Part shown: positions 54,820 through 64,000 of the stretch, piece by piece | Numbering within the stretch: the stretch's first letter is position 1 | Layout of the letters: each line of letters opens with the position of its first letter | Assembly (NCBI RefSeq): GCF_014199395.1 | Contig: NZ_JACIJM010000005.1 | Coordinates: 62,001 to 126,000, forward strand | Length of the DNA: 64,000 bases | From: Yoonia ponticola | GTDB lineage: Bacteria > Pseudomonadota > Alphaproteobacteria > Rhodobacterales > Rhodobacteraceae | Reading direction: 5' to 3' | The notes under the pieces: model-generated | The model's input: the letters and a program-made list of their open reading frames with translations, nothing else | Databases searched by the model: none | Told to the model about the DNA's origin: nothing | Translations under genes and position numbers: made by a program

Positions 54820-55029
54820 TTATTGACGAGTGTAAGGCGAAGCGGATTGTGGGCCACATCGGACAGGCAAGCCTGCGACGGGTTGTGAGTACTGCGCGCT
54901 GACGCCTGTCAAACCGGGGCAACTCGAAACGTGACCAGTGTGGTTACGGCTGACTTGCGTTGCTCCCTCTGTATTCATGCAAGCTGTTGTTGCGGTGAGG
55001 GCGATAAGTACGAGCATTGGCTTAAACAT
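54820..55029 (-). CDS. Small lipoprotein with C-terminal PVRCGPQ motif (paralogue 2)
   Basis: Predicted lipoprotein of 69 residues from the ATG at 55029; codons further upstream are not used because the signal peptide (MFKPMLVLIALTATTAC) starts here. Lipobox TTAC, then SCPGLTGVSAQY and VAGLPVRCGPQ, matching paralogue 1. It is outer- or inner-membrane anchored and faces the periplasm. Function unknown. Confidence 0.75.
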   Translation of the reverse strand: MFKPMLVLIALTATTACMNTEGATQVSRNHTGHVSSCPGLTGVSAQYSQPVAGLPVRCGPQSASPYTRQ

Positions 55030-55188
55030 TGGTGTCATCCTTCGGTGCGTTGATCTGACTGGCACAGTGTTGTGCCTTGAAAACAGGTCTAGGTGCCAAA
55101 GGTTGACGAGATGTTGCAGTCACAATTCGCTTAAAATTCACTCCTCTCAAGTTTGATCGAACGTCGATAGTTTAACGTTAAAGATCGA

Positions 55189-55395
55189 TTATTCGACTGG
55201 CTGGCTTTGCGGGCCACAACGTACTGGGTCACGGGCTGTTCCGACGGCAAAGGCCTGTTCTGATGGTGTTCCGGTGGTGCAATTCAGCGTCCCGACCCGT
55301 TCAAAGCTGGTATCTTGACCCGTTGTGCCAAGCGCATATTCGCATCCTGCCGCAAGTGTGAGGAGTGACGCGCTAACCAAAACTGACTTAAACAT
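55189..55395 (-). CDS. Small lipoprotein with C-terminal PVRCGPQ motif (paralogue 3)
   Basis: Predicted lipoprotein of 68 residues with lipobox AAGC at residues 15-18 and the shared C-terminal RDPVRCGPQ. The middle part is divergent (GTLNCTTGTPSEQ) but keeps the second cysteine. AGGGAGA lies 7 bp before the ATG. It is the nearest of the group to sucC, which ends 87 bp upstream. Confidence 0.75.
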   Translation of the reverse strand: MFKSVLVSASLLTLAAGCEYALGTTGQDTSFERVGTLNCTTGTPSEQAFAVGTARDPVRCGPQSQPVE

Positions 55396-55482
55396 AAGAT
55401 TTCTCCCTAAAAAGCGTTATACTCTGTCGAGTGGCACCCAAATATGGATGCCACATGCGATGTGCGGCTACGATGGTGTCGA

Positions 55483-56676
55483 TTAGCCTTTGACCGCTTT
55501 CACGATCTTTTCAGCGCCATCTTTCAAGTCGTCAGCAGCGATCACATCAACGTCGGAATTGTTGATGATCGCTTTGCCTTCTTCCACGTTTGTACCTTCG
55601 AGACGAACAACCAGTGGAACCTTCAAGCCGACTTCTTTCACCGCAGCGACAACGCCTTCCGCGATCACATCACAGCGCATGATACCGCCGAAGATGTTCA
55701 CAAGGATGCCTTTTACGTTTGGATCAGACGTGATGATTTTGAACGCTTCAGTCACTTTTTCTTTGGTCGCACCGCCACCAACATCAAGGAAGTTAGCGGG
55801 CTCTGCGCCGTAGAGTTTGATGATGTCCATTGTGGCCATCGCAAGACCAGCACCGTTCACCATGCAGCCGATTTCACCTTCAAGAGCGATGTAGTTCAGG
55901 TCATATTTCGACGCTGCCAACTCTTTTGGATCTTCTTCAGTTTCGTCGCGCAGGGCGGCGATGTCTTGGTGACGGTAGATTGCGTTGCCGTCGAAAGAAA
56001 CTTTGGCGTCGAGAACCTTAAGGTCGCCTTTGTCAGTAACAATCAGCGGGTTGATTTCGAGCATTTCCATGTCTTTTTCGGTGAATGCTTTGTACAGAAT
56101 ACCCATCAAGCTGACGCACTGCTTAACCTGCGCACCAGTCAAACCAAGCGCAAAGGCGACGCGGCGACCATGGTAAGCTTGGTAGCCCGTTGCAGGATCA
56201 ACTGTGAAGTTGAGGATTTTCTCTGGCGTGTTCTCGGCGACTTCTTCGATGTCCATGCCGCCTTCGGTAGAGACAACAAAGCCAATGCGGGATGTTTGAC
56301 GATCCACGAGCAGCGCGAGGTACATTTCAGTTTCGATGCCGGAACCATCTTCGATGTAGACGCGGTTCACTTGCTTGCCAGCAGGGCCTGTCTGGTGCGT
56401 GACCAATGTGCGGCCCAGCATCTTCTTGGCTTCTTCAGCTGCTTCTTCAACAGATTTTGTCAGGCGCACGCCGCCTTTGTCGCCAGCGTCAGCTTCTTTG
56501 AAAGAACCTTTGCCGCGGCCACCAGCGTGGATCTGCGCCTTTACAACCCAAAGCGGGCCATCCATTTCGCCAGCGGCTGTTTTCGCGTCTTCGGCTTTCA
56601 TCACCGGGCGGCCGTCGCTGACGGGGGCGCCATAAGATTTGAGCAATGCTTTGGCTTGGTATTCGTGGATGTTCAT
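55483..56676 (-). CDS. sucC: Succinyl-CoA synthetase beta subunit
   Basis: Beta subunit of ADP-forming succinyl-CoA synthetase, 397 residues. It has the ATP-grasp domain (N-terminal [16 protein letters not shown], and [17 protein letters not shown]) and the C-terminal CoA-ligase domain with [15 protein letters not shown] and [12 protein letters not shown]. It precedes the small lipoprotein cluster and sucD. Two palindromic operators (56773 and 56794) lie about 100-125 bp before the ATG, suggesting control by the GntR regulator. Mdh lies upstream on the same strand with its own terminator. Confidence 0.98.
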   Translation of the reverse strand: MNIHEYQAKALLKSYGAPVSDGRPVMKAEDAKTAAGEMDGPLWVVKAQIHAGGRGKGSFKEADAGDKGGVRLTKSVEEAAEEAKKMLGRTLVTHQTGPAGKQVNRVYIEDGSGIETEMYLALLVDRQTSRIGFVVSTEGGMDIEEVAENTPEKILNFTVDPATGYQAYHGRRVAFALGLTGAQVKQCVSLMGILYKAFTEKDMEMLEINPLIVTDKGDLKVLDAKVSFDGNAIYRHQDIAALRDETEEDPKELAASKYDLNYIALEGEIGCMVNGAGLAMATMDIIKLYGAEPANFLDVGGGATKEKVTEAFKIITSDPNVKGILVNIFGGIMRCDVIAEGVVAAVKEVGLKVPLVVRLEGTNVEEGKAIINNSDVDVIAADDLKDGAEKIVKAVKG

Positions 56677-56770
56677 GTCTGTCCCTCGGTTGGGGTGAGT
56701 TTTGTTGACTGAAACATATCATGGGTTAAGAAAAAACTGCCAATTTTATGATCACCCAAAAAAACCGACA

Positions 56771-56806
56771 TTTGTGATCACAGTGTTTTGGGGTGTGATC
56801 ACAAAA
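56771..56806 (-). promoter_or_regulatory. Paired TGTGATCACA operators upstream of sucC
   Basis: Perfect palindromes TGTGATCACA at 56773-56782 and 56794-56803, 21 bp from start to start, so on the same face of DNA. A weaker third site, TTATGATCACC, is at 56746-56756. The same motif and spacing occur before sdhC, and one copy before the GntR gene. Confidence 0.7.
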
Positions 56807-56917
56807 TGTAGCGCGTTCGCGCTAACATATGATTCGTTAATGATTGTTGGACATTTTAGGCGCACGGGGTGGCGGGAAGCCGCTGATCGAATGGCACCGC
56901 CGACGCGGCTCAACGAA

Positions 56918-56944
56918 AAAGGGCGCCCCTATGGGACGCCCTTT
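56918..56944 (-). terminator. Rho-independent terminator of mdh
   Basis: AAAGGGCG and CGCCCTTT are complementary, with an 11-base loop, and on the minus strand the hairpin is followed by TTTTT-like sequence (CCCTTTTTCG). It starts 20 bp after the mdh stop at 56965, so mdh and sucC are separate transcripts, though read-through is possible. Confidence 0.85.
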
Positions 56945-56964
56945 CGCATGTCTTGCAAGCTCGT

Positions 56965-58332
<1,368 letters not shown>

Positions 58333-59175
58333 ATGGATACCCGCCCAGCCCGTTCAGCCCTCTATATTCCCGGTTCCAAGGATCGCGCGTTGGACAAGGC
58401 GCGTGGCTTGCCTGTCGATATTATCCTCTTTGATCTCGAAGATGCTGTGTCTCCTGACGCAAAGGTCGAAGCGCGGGCGACTTTGGCCGCCGCGCTCAGC
58501 GCCGGTGGATACGGCCCGCGTCAAAAAATCGTGCGTATTAACGGTTTAGATACAGAATGGGGTCATGATGATGCAGCAGCCGTCGCTGCGATGGATTGTG
58601 ATGCCGTCTTGCTGCCTAAAGTGAATAGTCCTGCGGATTTGGATGCGTTGGCTGAAATGATCCCTGATTTGCCAATTTGGGCGATGATGGAAACGCCGTT
58701 GGGGATTTTGAATGCCGCGAGCATTGCAGCACATCCGCGGCTCAAAGGGTTTGTGATGGGGACGAATGACCTTGCCAAGGACCTGACTGCGCGAAGCCGT
58801 CCGGCGATGACGGCGGCCTTGCAGCATTGCCTTTTGGCGGCGCGGGCGCATGGGGTTGTGGCGTTAGATGGGGTGTATAATGCGTTTAAGGATGACGATG
58901 GACTCGCAATCGAATGTGCTGAGGGGCGTGATATGGGGTTCGATGGAAAAACACTAATCCATCCCGCGCAGGTGGCTATCTGTAATGCTGCGTTCGGGCC
59001 GTCTGACGAGGATATAGCGCTTGCGACCCGTCAAATCGCGGCGTTCGAGGCGGCAGAGGCCGAAGGGCAGGGCGTCGCTGTTGTGGACGGAAAGATCGTT
59101 GAGAACTTGCACATTGTGACCGCACGGGCGACGTTGGCGAAAGCCGCAGCTATCGCCACGTTGGAGAAATCATGA
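58333..59175 (+). CDS. HpcH/HpaI-type CoA-ester lyase (malyl-CoA lyase/thioesterase-like)
   Basis: Cytoplasmic enzyme of 280 residues with the CitE-like fold: RSALYIPGSKDRALDKA and LFDLEDAV near the N-terminus, the metal site MMETPLGILNA in the middle and GMGTND-like VMGTNDLAKD. The C-terminal segment GFDGKTLIHPAQ is typical. The size and the partner gene (mesaconyl-CoA hydratase 750 bp downstream) suggest a malyl-CoA lyase or malyl-CoA thioesterase (Mcl2-like) in the ethylmalonyl-CoA pathway; which of the two cannot be told. AGGAAG precedes the ATG. It overlaps the nnrU gene by 4 bp. Confidence 0.9.
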   Translation: MDTRPARSALYIPGSKDRALDKARGLPVDIILFDLEDAVSPDAKVEARATLAAALSAGGYGPRQKIVRINGLDTEWGHDDAAAVAAMDCDAVLLPKVNSPADLDALAEMIPDLPIWAMMETPLGILNAASIAAHPRLKGFVMGTNDLAKDLTARSRPAMTAALQHCLLAARAHGVVALDGVYNAFKDDDGLAIECAEGRDMGFDGKTLIHPAQVAICNAAFGPSDEDIALATRQIAAFEAAEAEGQGVAVVDGKIVENLHIVTARATLAKAAAIATLEKS

Positions 59176-59717
59176 TCTATATTATTGCTGGCCTGATCCT
59201 ATGGTCGGGTGTTCACTTTTGGAAGCGTATTGCGCCCCAAGAGCGGGCGAAATTCGGGGACAAAGGGAAGGGCATCGTCGCCGTCGGCTCTGTCGTCGCT
59301 ATCGTGCTGATGGTGATCGGTTATCGCATGGCCGATGGTGCGTTTTATTGGGGCCGCAGTCCTGCTTTGACGGGTGTTAATAACCTGTTGATGTTGTTCG
59401 CATTTTATCTGTTTGCCTCCTCCGGCGCAAAAACGAAAATCACAAAGGTTATTCGTCACCCGCAACTGACTGCCGTCGTGGTTTGGTCAGTGGCGCATAT
59501 TTTGGTGAACGGTGATACCCCGTCCTTCGTATTGTTCGGGGGCATGGCTGCTTGGGCGATCGCGGAAATGATCGTCGTCAGCAAGGCCGAAGGGCCGCGC
59601 GGACCGTATCATGAAGTGCCTGTGAAGAAAGAAATAACAGCCGTGATCGCGACGGTCGTTGTCTTTCTCGTCGTCGCTACAATCCATATTTTCCTTGGCT
59701 ACAACCCGTTTGGATAA
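59172..59717 (+). CDS. nnrU: NnrU-family membrane protein
   Basis: Inner-membrane protein of 181 residues with about five hydrophobic helices (YIIAGLILWSGVHFW at the start, VAVGSVVAIVLMVIGYRMADG and AVIATVVVFLVVATIHIF). The NnrU family is named for a gene in nitrite/nitric oxide reduction, but most members have no tested role. The start ATG overlaps the stop of the CoA-lyase gene (ATGA). Confidence 0.88.
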   Translation: MIYIIAGLILWSGVHFWKRIAPQERAKFGDKGKGIVAVGSVVAIVLMVIGYRMADGAFYWGRSPALTGVNNLLMLFAFYLFASSGAKTKITKVIRHPQLTAVVVWSVAHILVNGDTPSFVLFGGMAAWAIAEMIVVSKAEGPRGPYHEVPVKKEITAVIATVVVFLVVATIHIFLGYNPFG

Positions 59718-59720
59718 GAC

Positions 59721-59924
59721 ATGAAAATCTACCGCCTCTTGACCGAAGACGACAGTTCGGAATTTTGCCACAAGGTCTCGCTTGCGCTATCCAAAGGTTG
59801 GGAGCTGTACGGCGATCCGACTTATGCGTTTGACCATGCGAACGGCGTGATGCGCTGTGGTCAAGCCGTGACCAAGGACGTCGACACCCCTTATTCCCCC
59901 GAGATGAAGTTAGGTCAGCAATAA
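59721..59924 (+). CDS. DUF1737 small protein
   Basis: Protein of 67 residues with the DUF1737 pattern (KIYRLLTEDDSSEFCHKV, then SKGWELYGDPTYAFD). The function is unknown. It begins 3 bp after nnrU and its TAA overlaps the ATG of the next gene, so the operon continues. Confidence 0.88.
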   Translation: MKIYRLLTEDDSSEFCHKVSLALSKGWELYGDPTYAFDHANGVMRCGQAVTKDVDTPYSPEMKLGQQ

Positions 59925-60955
59925 TGGCACCCAAAACGAATGCAGGCCGCTTTTTTGAAGATTATGCGGTTGGCGATGTGATTACGCACGCCGTTCCGCG
60001 CACGATCAAAATGGGAGAGCGTGCGTTGTATCATGCGCTGTATCCTGCGCGTCATGCTCTGCATTCGTCGGATCAATTTGCCCAAAATTGCGGGCTGCCG
60101 TTTAGCCCGTTGGATGATCTGATTACGTTTCACACGGTTTTTGGCAAGACCGTGCCCGATGTGTCGCTGAATGCGGTTGCGAATTTGGGCTATGCTGAGG
60201 GGCGTTGGCATACATCGCTGTGGCCCGGTGATACGGTGACGGCGACCTCTGAGGTCATTGGTGTTAAACAGAACTCCAACGGGAAATCCGGTGTTGTTTG
60301 GGTGCGAACCGAGGGGCGTAACCAGCATGGCGAACTGCTGCTGTCCTATGTGCGCTGGGTGATGGTGCGTAAAAAAAGCGACGGTCCGGCGCCCGAAACG
60401 GTGATTCCTGATCTGGCGAAGGTGGTCGATCCGGCTGATCTGGTGATTCCGCAGGGACTTGATTTCACGAAGTATGACTATGCGCTGGCAGGCGAGCCGC
60501 ATCGTTTGAGCGATTATAAAGTGGGCGAGGTTATCGACCATGTGGACGGTGTCACCATTGAGGAAGCCGAGCATATGATGGCAACGCGCCTGTGGCAAAA
60601 CACGGCCAAGGTGCATTTTGACGCGACATTCCGGCCCGATGGGAAACGGTTAATGTACGGCGGTCATGTGATTTCGCTGGCACGGGCGTTGTCATTTAAC
60701 GGCTTGGCGAATGCGCAGATGATTGTCGCGCTGAATGGCGGCGCACATGCGAACCCTTGTTTTGCTGGCGACACAGTGCGGGCATGGTCCGAAGTGTTGG
60801 ATACTGCGGAAACATCAGCGCCGGGCGTTGGTGCGATCAGGCTGCGATTGGTTGCGACAAAGACGGCGGCGGGCGCGTTAAGAGGCGCGGATGGAAAGTA
60901 CCTTCCCGATGTCTTGCTTGATCTTGATTACTGGGCGTTGATGCCGACGGGGTAA
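59924..60955 (+). CDS. mch: Mesaconyl-CoA hydratase (MaoC-type)
   Basis: Enzyme of 343 residues with two MaoC-like hot-dog segments: FFEDYAVGDVITHAVPRTI and HALHSSDQFAQNCG in the N-terminal half, and YGGHVISLARALSFNGLAN in the C-terminal half. It fits mesaconyl-CoA hydratase of the ethylmalonyl-CoA pathway, which makes beta-methylmalyl-CoA, the substrate of malyl-CoA lyase. This agrees with the CoA-lyase gene three genes upstream. Other pathway genes (ccr, ecm) are outside the window. Confidence 0.92.
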   Translation: MAPKTNAGRFFEDYAVGDVITHAVPRTIKMGERALYHALYPARHALHSSDQFAQNCGLPFSPLDDLITFHTVFGKTVPDVSLNAVANLGYAEGRWHTSLWPGDTVTATSEVIGVKQNSNGKSGVVWVRTEGRNQHGELLLSYVRWVMVRKKSDGPAPETVIPDLAKVVDPADLVIPQGLDFTKYDYALAGEPHRLSDYKVGEVIDHVDGVTIEEAEHMMATRLWQNTAKVHFDATFRPDGKRLMYGGHVISLARALSFNGLANAQMIVALNGGAHANPCFAGDTVRAWSEVLDTAETSAPGVGAIRLRLVATKTAAGALRGADGKYLPDVLLDLDYWALMPTG

Positions 60956-61002
60956 CGATTTTTCGAGGAAAATCGCGTCTGGCGTCGCAGGTTACGTGTG
61001 AA

Positions 61003-61037
61003 TTTGTGATCACACCTTTTGTGGCTGTGATCACAAG
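61003..61037 (+). promoter_or_regulatory. Paired TGTGATCACA operators upstream of sdhC
   Basis: Perfect palindromes TGTGATCACA at 61005-61014 and 61026-61035, 21 bp start to start, the same spacing as before sucC. They lie 140-170 bp before the sdhC ATG. A possible -10 CATAAT (61107-61112) lies downstream. Confidence 0.7.
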
Positions 61038-61175
61038 TCGCGAAAAAGTGGGCGTGTAGTGCAAATATTCATAGTTTCTTTGGATACCTCTGCGTGACTC
61101 TGCCTGCATAATCTTGCTAGAAAGCAGACAAAGCCTAAGCGCAGTTCGCTGTGCGAGCCAAAAAAGGGAAACAGC

Positions 61176-61559
61176 ATGGCCGATGTGAACCGGGGCAATC
61201 GCCCTCTGTCACCGCATTTGACGATCTACCGCCCGCAAATGACGTCGATGACTTCTATCTTTGTCCGCGTGACCGGCAATGCCGTGATCGTTGCCGCACT
61301 GATGATCACGTGGTGGTTTGTTGCCGCCGCTGCCGGGCCTGACGCCTTTGCCACCGCAAACGGTTTCTTGACCAGCTGGTTTGGCGATCTTGTCCTGTTC
61401 TTGTCGACTTGGGCGATGTGGTTTCACACCTTTGGCGGTATTCGCCACCTGATCTGGGACATGGGTTACGGCCTTGAGGTCCAGAAATCCGAAACTATGG
61501 GCATATTGATGATTATCGGGTCCGTCCTGATGACCATTTTCTGTGTCGTCGTATTGTAA
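61176..61559 (+). CDS. sdhC: Succinate dehydrogenase cytochrome b556 subunit
   Basis: Membrane subunit of complex II, 127 residues with three transmembrane helices. The hallmark RPLSPHLTIYRPQMTSMTSI is at the N-terminus and the haem-ligand region WAMWFHTFGGIRHLIWD is near residue 85. The ATG at 61176 is preceded by AAGGGA. It is first in sdhCDAB. Confidence 0.97.
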   Translation: MADVNRGNRPLSPHLTIYRPQMTSMTSIFVRVTGNAVIVAALMITWWFVAAAAGPDAFATANGFLTSWFGDLVLFLSTWAMWFHTFGGIRHLIWDMGYGLEVQKSETMGILMIIGSVLMTIFCVVVL

Positions 61560-61571
61560 GGGATCAAAAAC

Positions 61572-61943
61572 ATGGCATTTGTAACTGATCGTAAACGCGT
61601 CGTCGGCATGGGGTCTGCTAAAACCGGCACGGATCATCATTGGAAAATGATGGTGTCGTCGATGGCCCTCGTTGTTCTGATCCCGCTGTTCATTTTCACC
61701 TTTGGCGCGACCCTTGGGTCATCCTACGAAGAGGTTGTTGCTTATTATTCCCGTCCTGTGCCTGCAGCGATTGCGGCCCTGACGTTCATGGTAAGCTTTT
61801 TCCACTTTCGCAAAGGTGTGCAGACATTGATCGAGGATTATGTGCATGGAACAATGCGCAAAATCCTGATCATCGCGATGATCTGTCTGTCATACGGTGC
61901 CGCAGCATTTGGCGTGATCGCCATCCTGCGCCTTGCCCTTTAA
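61572..61943 (+). CDS. sdhD: Succinate dehydrogenase membrane anchor subunit
   Basis: Membrane anchor of complex II, 123 residues with three hydrophobic helices (the second in AAIAALTFMVSFFHFRKGVQ with the haem/quinone histidine). N-terminal TDRKRVVGMGSAKTGTDHHW is characteristic of alphaproteobacterial SdhD. It begins 12 bp after sdhC. Confidence 0.96.
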   Translation: MAFVTDRKRVVGMGSAKTGTDHHWKMMVSSMALVVLIPLFIFTFGATLGSSYEEVVAYYSRPVPAAIAALTFMVSFFHFRKGVQTLIEDYVHGTMRKILIIAMICLSYGAAAFGVIAILRLAL

Positions 61944-61961
61944 TTCTGCCGGAGATTTTTG

Positions 61962-63767
61962 ATGGCTGCTTACGAATATGAAACCCACTATTATGACGCG
62001 ATTGTGGTTGGTGCCGGTGGTGCTGGTCTGCGCGCGACGCTGGGTCTTGCTGAACAAGGGTTGAAAACAGCCTGTATTTCTAAGGTGTTCCCAACACGCT
62101 CGCACACTGTTGCGGCGCAAGGTGGTATCGCCGCGTCCCTTGGTAACATGGGTCCGGATAGCTGGCAGTGGCACATGTATGACACTGTTAAAGGCTCTGA
62201 CTGGCTCGGTGATATGGACGCGATGGAGTATCTGACGCGCGAAGCACCAAAAGCGGTTTACGAGCTGGAGCACTACGGCGTGCCATTCTCGCGGACTGAA
62301 AAGGGCGAGATTTACCAGCGTCCATTTGGTGGTCACACGACTGAATTTGGTGAAGGCCCGCCCGTGCAACGCACATGTGCCGCGGCTGACCGGACTGGTC
62401 ACGCGATCCTGCACACGCTTTATGGTCAGTCTTTAAAGCAGCAAGCCGAGTTCTACATCGAATACTTTGCTATGGACTTGATCATGTCCGAAGACGGCGT
62501 TTGCCAAGGCGTGATCGCGTGGAAGCTTGACGATGGCACGATGCACATCTTCAACGCCAAAACGGTTGTTCTGGCGACTGGCGGTTACGGCCGCGCGTTC
62601 TTCTCGGCGACGTCTGCGCACACTTGTACGGGCGACGGCGGCGGCATGGTTGCGCGTCAGGGCTTGCCTTTGCAGGACATGGAATTCGTGCAGTTCCACC
62701 CGACTGGTATTTACGGCGCTGGCTGCTTGATTACTGAGGGTGCGCGCGGTGAGGGTGGTTATCTGACCAACTCTGAAGGCGAACGCTTTATGGAACGCTA
62801 CGCGCCGACCTACAAAGACCTCGCGTCGCGTGATGTGGTGTCCCGCTGTATGACGATGGAAATTCGCGAAGGCCGCGGTGTTGGCGCCGATGGCGACCAT
62901 ATCCACCTGCACCTGAACCACCTGCCAAAAGAAACGCTAGACCTGCGTTTGCCGGGCATTTCGGAAAGCGCACGCATCTTTGCTGGCGTCGATTTGACCA
63001 AAGAACCGATCCCTGTGCTGCCGACTGTGCACTATAACATGGGCGGTATTCCGACGAACTATATGGGTGAAGTGCTGAACCCGACGGCTGATAACCCTGA
63101 CGCGATTGTGCCGGGTCTGATGGCTGTTGGCGAAGCGGGCTGTGCCTCTGTTCACGGTGCGAACCGTCTTGGGTCCAACTCTTTGATCGATCTCGTGGTC
63201 TTTGGCCGTGCGGCTGCGATCCGCGCTGGTGAAGTTGTTGACCGCAATGCGTCGAACCCGACACTGAACCAAGCTTCTGTTGATTATGCGTTCGACCGTT
63301 TCGACGGGTTGCGTCATGCCAAGGGCGAAACGGCGACTGCCGATCTGCGCCTTGAGATGCAAAAAGCGATGCAAAAAGACGCGGCTGTGTTCCGGACTGA
63401 CAAAACACTGGCCGAAGGTGTTGTCGCGATGGAAGAAATCGCTGGCAAAATGGGCGACATTAAAGTGACTGATCGGTCGCTGGTTTGGAACTCTGACCTG
63501 ATGGAAACGCTAGAGTTGACAAACCTGATGCCAAACGCGTTGGCAACAATCGTGGCCGCAGAAGCGCGTAAAGAAAGCCGCGGGGCGCATGCCCACGAGG
63601 ATTATCCTGATCGTGATGATGTTAACTGGCGCGTTCACTCTTTGGCGGTTGTTGATGGGGCGAAAACCACGTTGACGACACGTCCTGTGCATCTTGATCC
63701 GCTGACGACTGAATCTGAAGGCGGGATCGACTTGAAGAAGATCGCACCTAAAGCACGGGTTTATTAA
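61962..63767 (+). CDS. sdhA: Succinate dehydrogenase flavoprotein subunit
   Basis: FAD-containing catalytic subunit of complex II, 601 residues from the ATG at 61962 (GGAGA 7 bp upstream; a TTG just before is not used). Dinucleotide motif [14 protein letters not shown], covalent FAD histidine H48 in [10 protein letters not shown], and active-site [19 protein letters not shown] are present. Its TAA overlaps the ATG of the lipoprotein gene that follows. Confidence 0.98.
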   Translation: MAAYEYETHYYDAIVVGAGGAGLRATLGLAEQGLKTACISKVFPTRSHTVAAQGGIAASLGNMGPDSWQWHMYDTVKGSDWLGDMDAMEYLTREAPKAVYELEHYGVPFSRTEKGEIYQRPFGGHTTEFGEGPPVQRTCAAADRTGHAILHTLYGQSLKQQAEFYIEYFAMDLIMSEDGVCQGVIAWKLDDGTMHIFNAKTVVLATGGYGRAFFSATSAHTCTGDGGGMVARQGLPLQDMEFVQFHPTGIYGAGCLITEGARGEGGYLTNSEGERFMERYAPTYKDLASRDVVSRCMTMEIREGRGVGADGDHIHLHLNHLPKETLDLRLPGISESARIFAGVDLTKEPIPVLPTVHYNMGGIPTNYMGEVLNPTADNPDAIVPGLMAVGEAGCASVHGANRLGSNSLIDLVVFGRAAAIRAGEVVDRNASNPTLNQASVDYAFDRFDGLRHAKGETATADLRLEMQKAMQKDAAVFRTDKTLAEGVVAMEEIAGKMGDIKVTDRSLVWNSDLMETLELTNLMPNALATIVAAEARKESRGAHAHEDYPDRDDVNWRVHSLAVVDGAKTTLTTRPVHLDPLTTESEGGIDLKKIAPKARVY

Positions 63768-64000
63768 TGATCCGTTTCGCTTCAATCTGTGTGGCATTCT
63801 TCGCGATGGCAGCGTGTTCTGGCACGGGAAGTGTTGGGACTGACGCAATCGCACGCATTGCCGCAAAAGAAGTTGTGAATGGTATCGTTCAAACCCAACT
63901 GCCGGGCGTGAACGCCGAACCGCTGACTGATTGTATCATCGATCAGGCAAGTGGGGCTGAACTGTTGCAGATCGGGCAAGCCGCAGCACTTGGTAACAAC
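63767..64000 (+). CDS. Small lipoprotein between sdhA and sdhB (3' end outside the window)
   Basis: The frame is open to the window edge, 78 codons. It starts with an ATG overlapping the sdhA stop and encodes [20 protein letters not shown], a lipoprotein signal with lipobox MAAC. The mature part begins GSVGTDAIARIAAKE. In Rhodobacteraceae an uncharacterised small protein often sits between sdhA and sdhB, as here. The function is unknown. Confidence 0.8.
   Translation, partial: MIRFASICVAFFAMAACSGTGSVGTDAIARIAAKEVVNGIVQTQLPGVNAEPLTDCIIDQASGAELLQIGQAAALGNN

Noticed and set aside
55444-56712. Plus-strand frame of 422 codons over sucC
   Set aside because: Antisense shadow of sucC; rich in His and Phe as expected from reversed codons.

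Overview
The window looks like a chromosome segment of a marine alphaproteobacterium of the Rhodobacteraceae (Roseobacter group). The support is indirect: the sdhC-sdhD-sdhA-lipoprotein order, the mdh-sucC-sucD-sucA-sucB-lpd block, a mesaconyl-CoA hydratase and a malyl-CoA lyase family enzyme of the ethylmalonyl-CoA pathway type, and a XoxF methanol oxidation cluster. A genus cannot be named from the sequence alone.

Layout. 1-4650 (minus): high-affinity phosphate uptake, pstS-pstC-pstA-pstB and the first codons of phoU, behind a four-repeat Pho box. 4851-8967 (plus): an arsenate detoxification operon placed back to back with pst, comprising an ArsR-ArsC fusion, an arsenate-type GAPDH, ArsJ and Acr3. 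9044-14021: a flavin oxidase, a uronate-dehydrogenase-like SDR enzyme, a MauG-like di-haem protein and an FG-GAP/ASPIC protein. 14018-21427: a complete D-xylose system (ROK repressor, XylF-H-G transporter, XylB, XylA). 21436-35770: a lanthanide-type methanol/alcohol oxidation region with XoxF, XoxG, XoxJ, PQQ-associated binding, beta-propeller and ABC-export proteins, a NosR-like flavo-iron-sulfur membrane protein with its ApbE flavin transferase, and a SsuABC-like importer whose permease gene lies 9.5 kb from the ATPase and binding-protein genes. 35818-38246: paired YdcZ-type membrane proteins, rpsD, and a YdeI-like protein.

38315-43267 is a 4.9 kb integrative element in the 3' end of tRNA-Ala(GGC). 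It has 17-bp direct repeats at its ends, five copies of a TGGTCAATG motif just inside both ends (candidate integrase or excisionase arm sites), a tyrosine integrase, a ParB-like protein, a serine recombinase, and a two-gene module (DUF488 protein plus an unknown 260-residue protein).

43445-64000 is core metabolism: 2-oxoglutarate dehydrogenase, succinyl-CoA synthetase, malate dehydrogenase and succinate dehydrogenase, with an FCD-type GntR regulator nearby. A perfect palindrome TGTGATCACA lies directly before the GntR gene, as a pair 21 bp apart before sucC, and as another pair 21 bp apart before sdhC. I infer an autoregulated TCA-cycle regulator. A second shared element, three TGTGCAC repeats at an 11-bp period, precedes lpd and a small secreted protein gene of the xox cluster. 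Three paralogous small lipoproteins and a fourth unrelated one sit between sucC and sucD.
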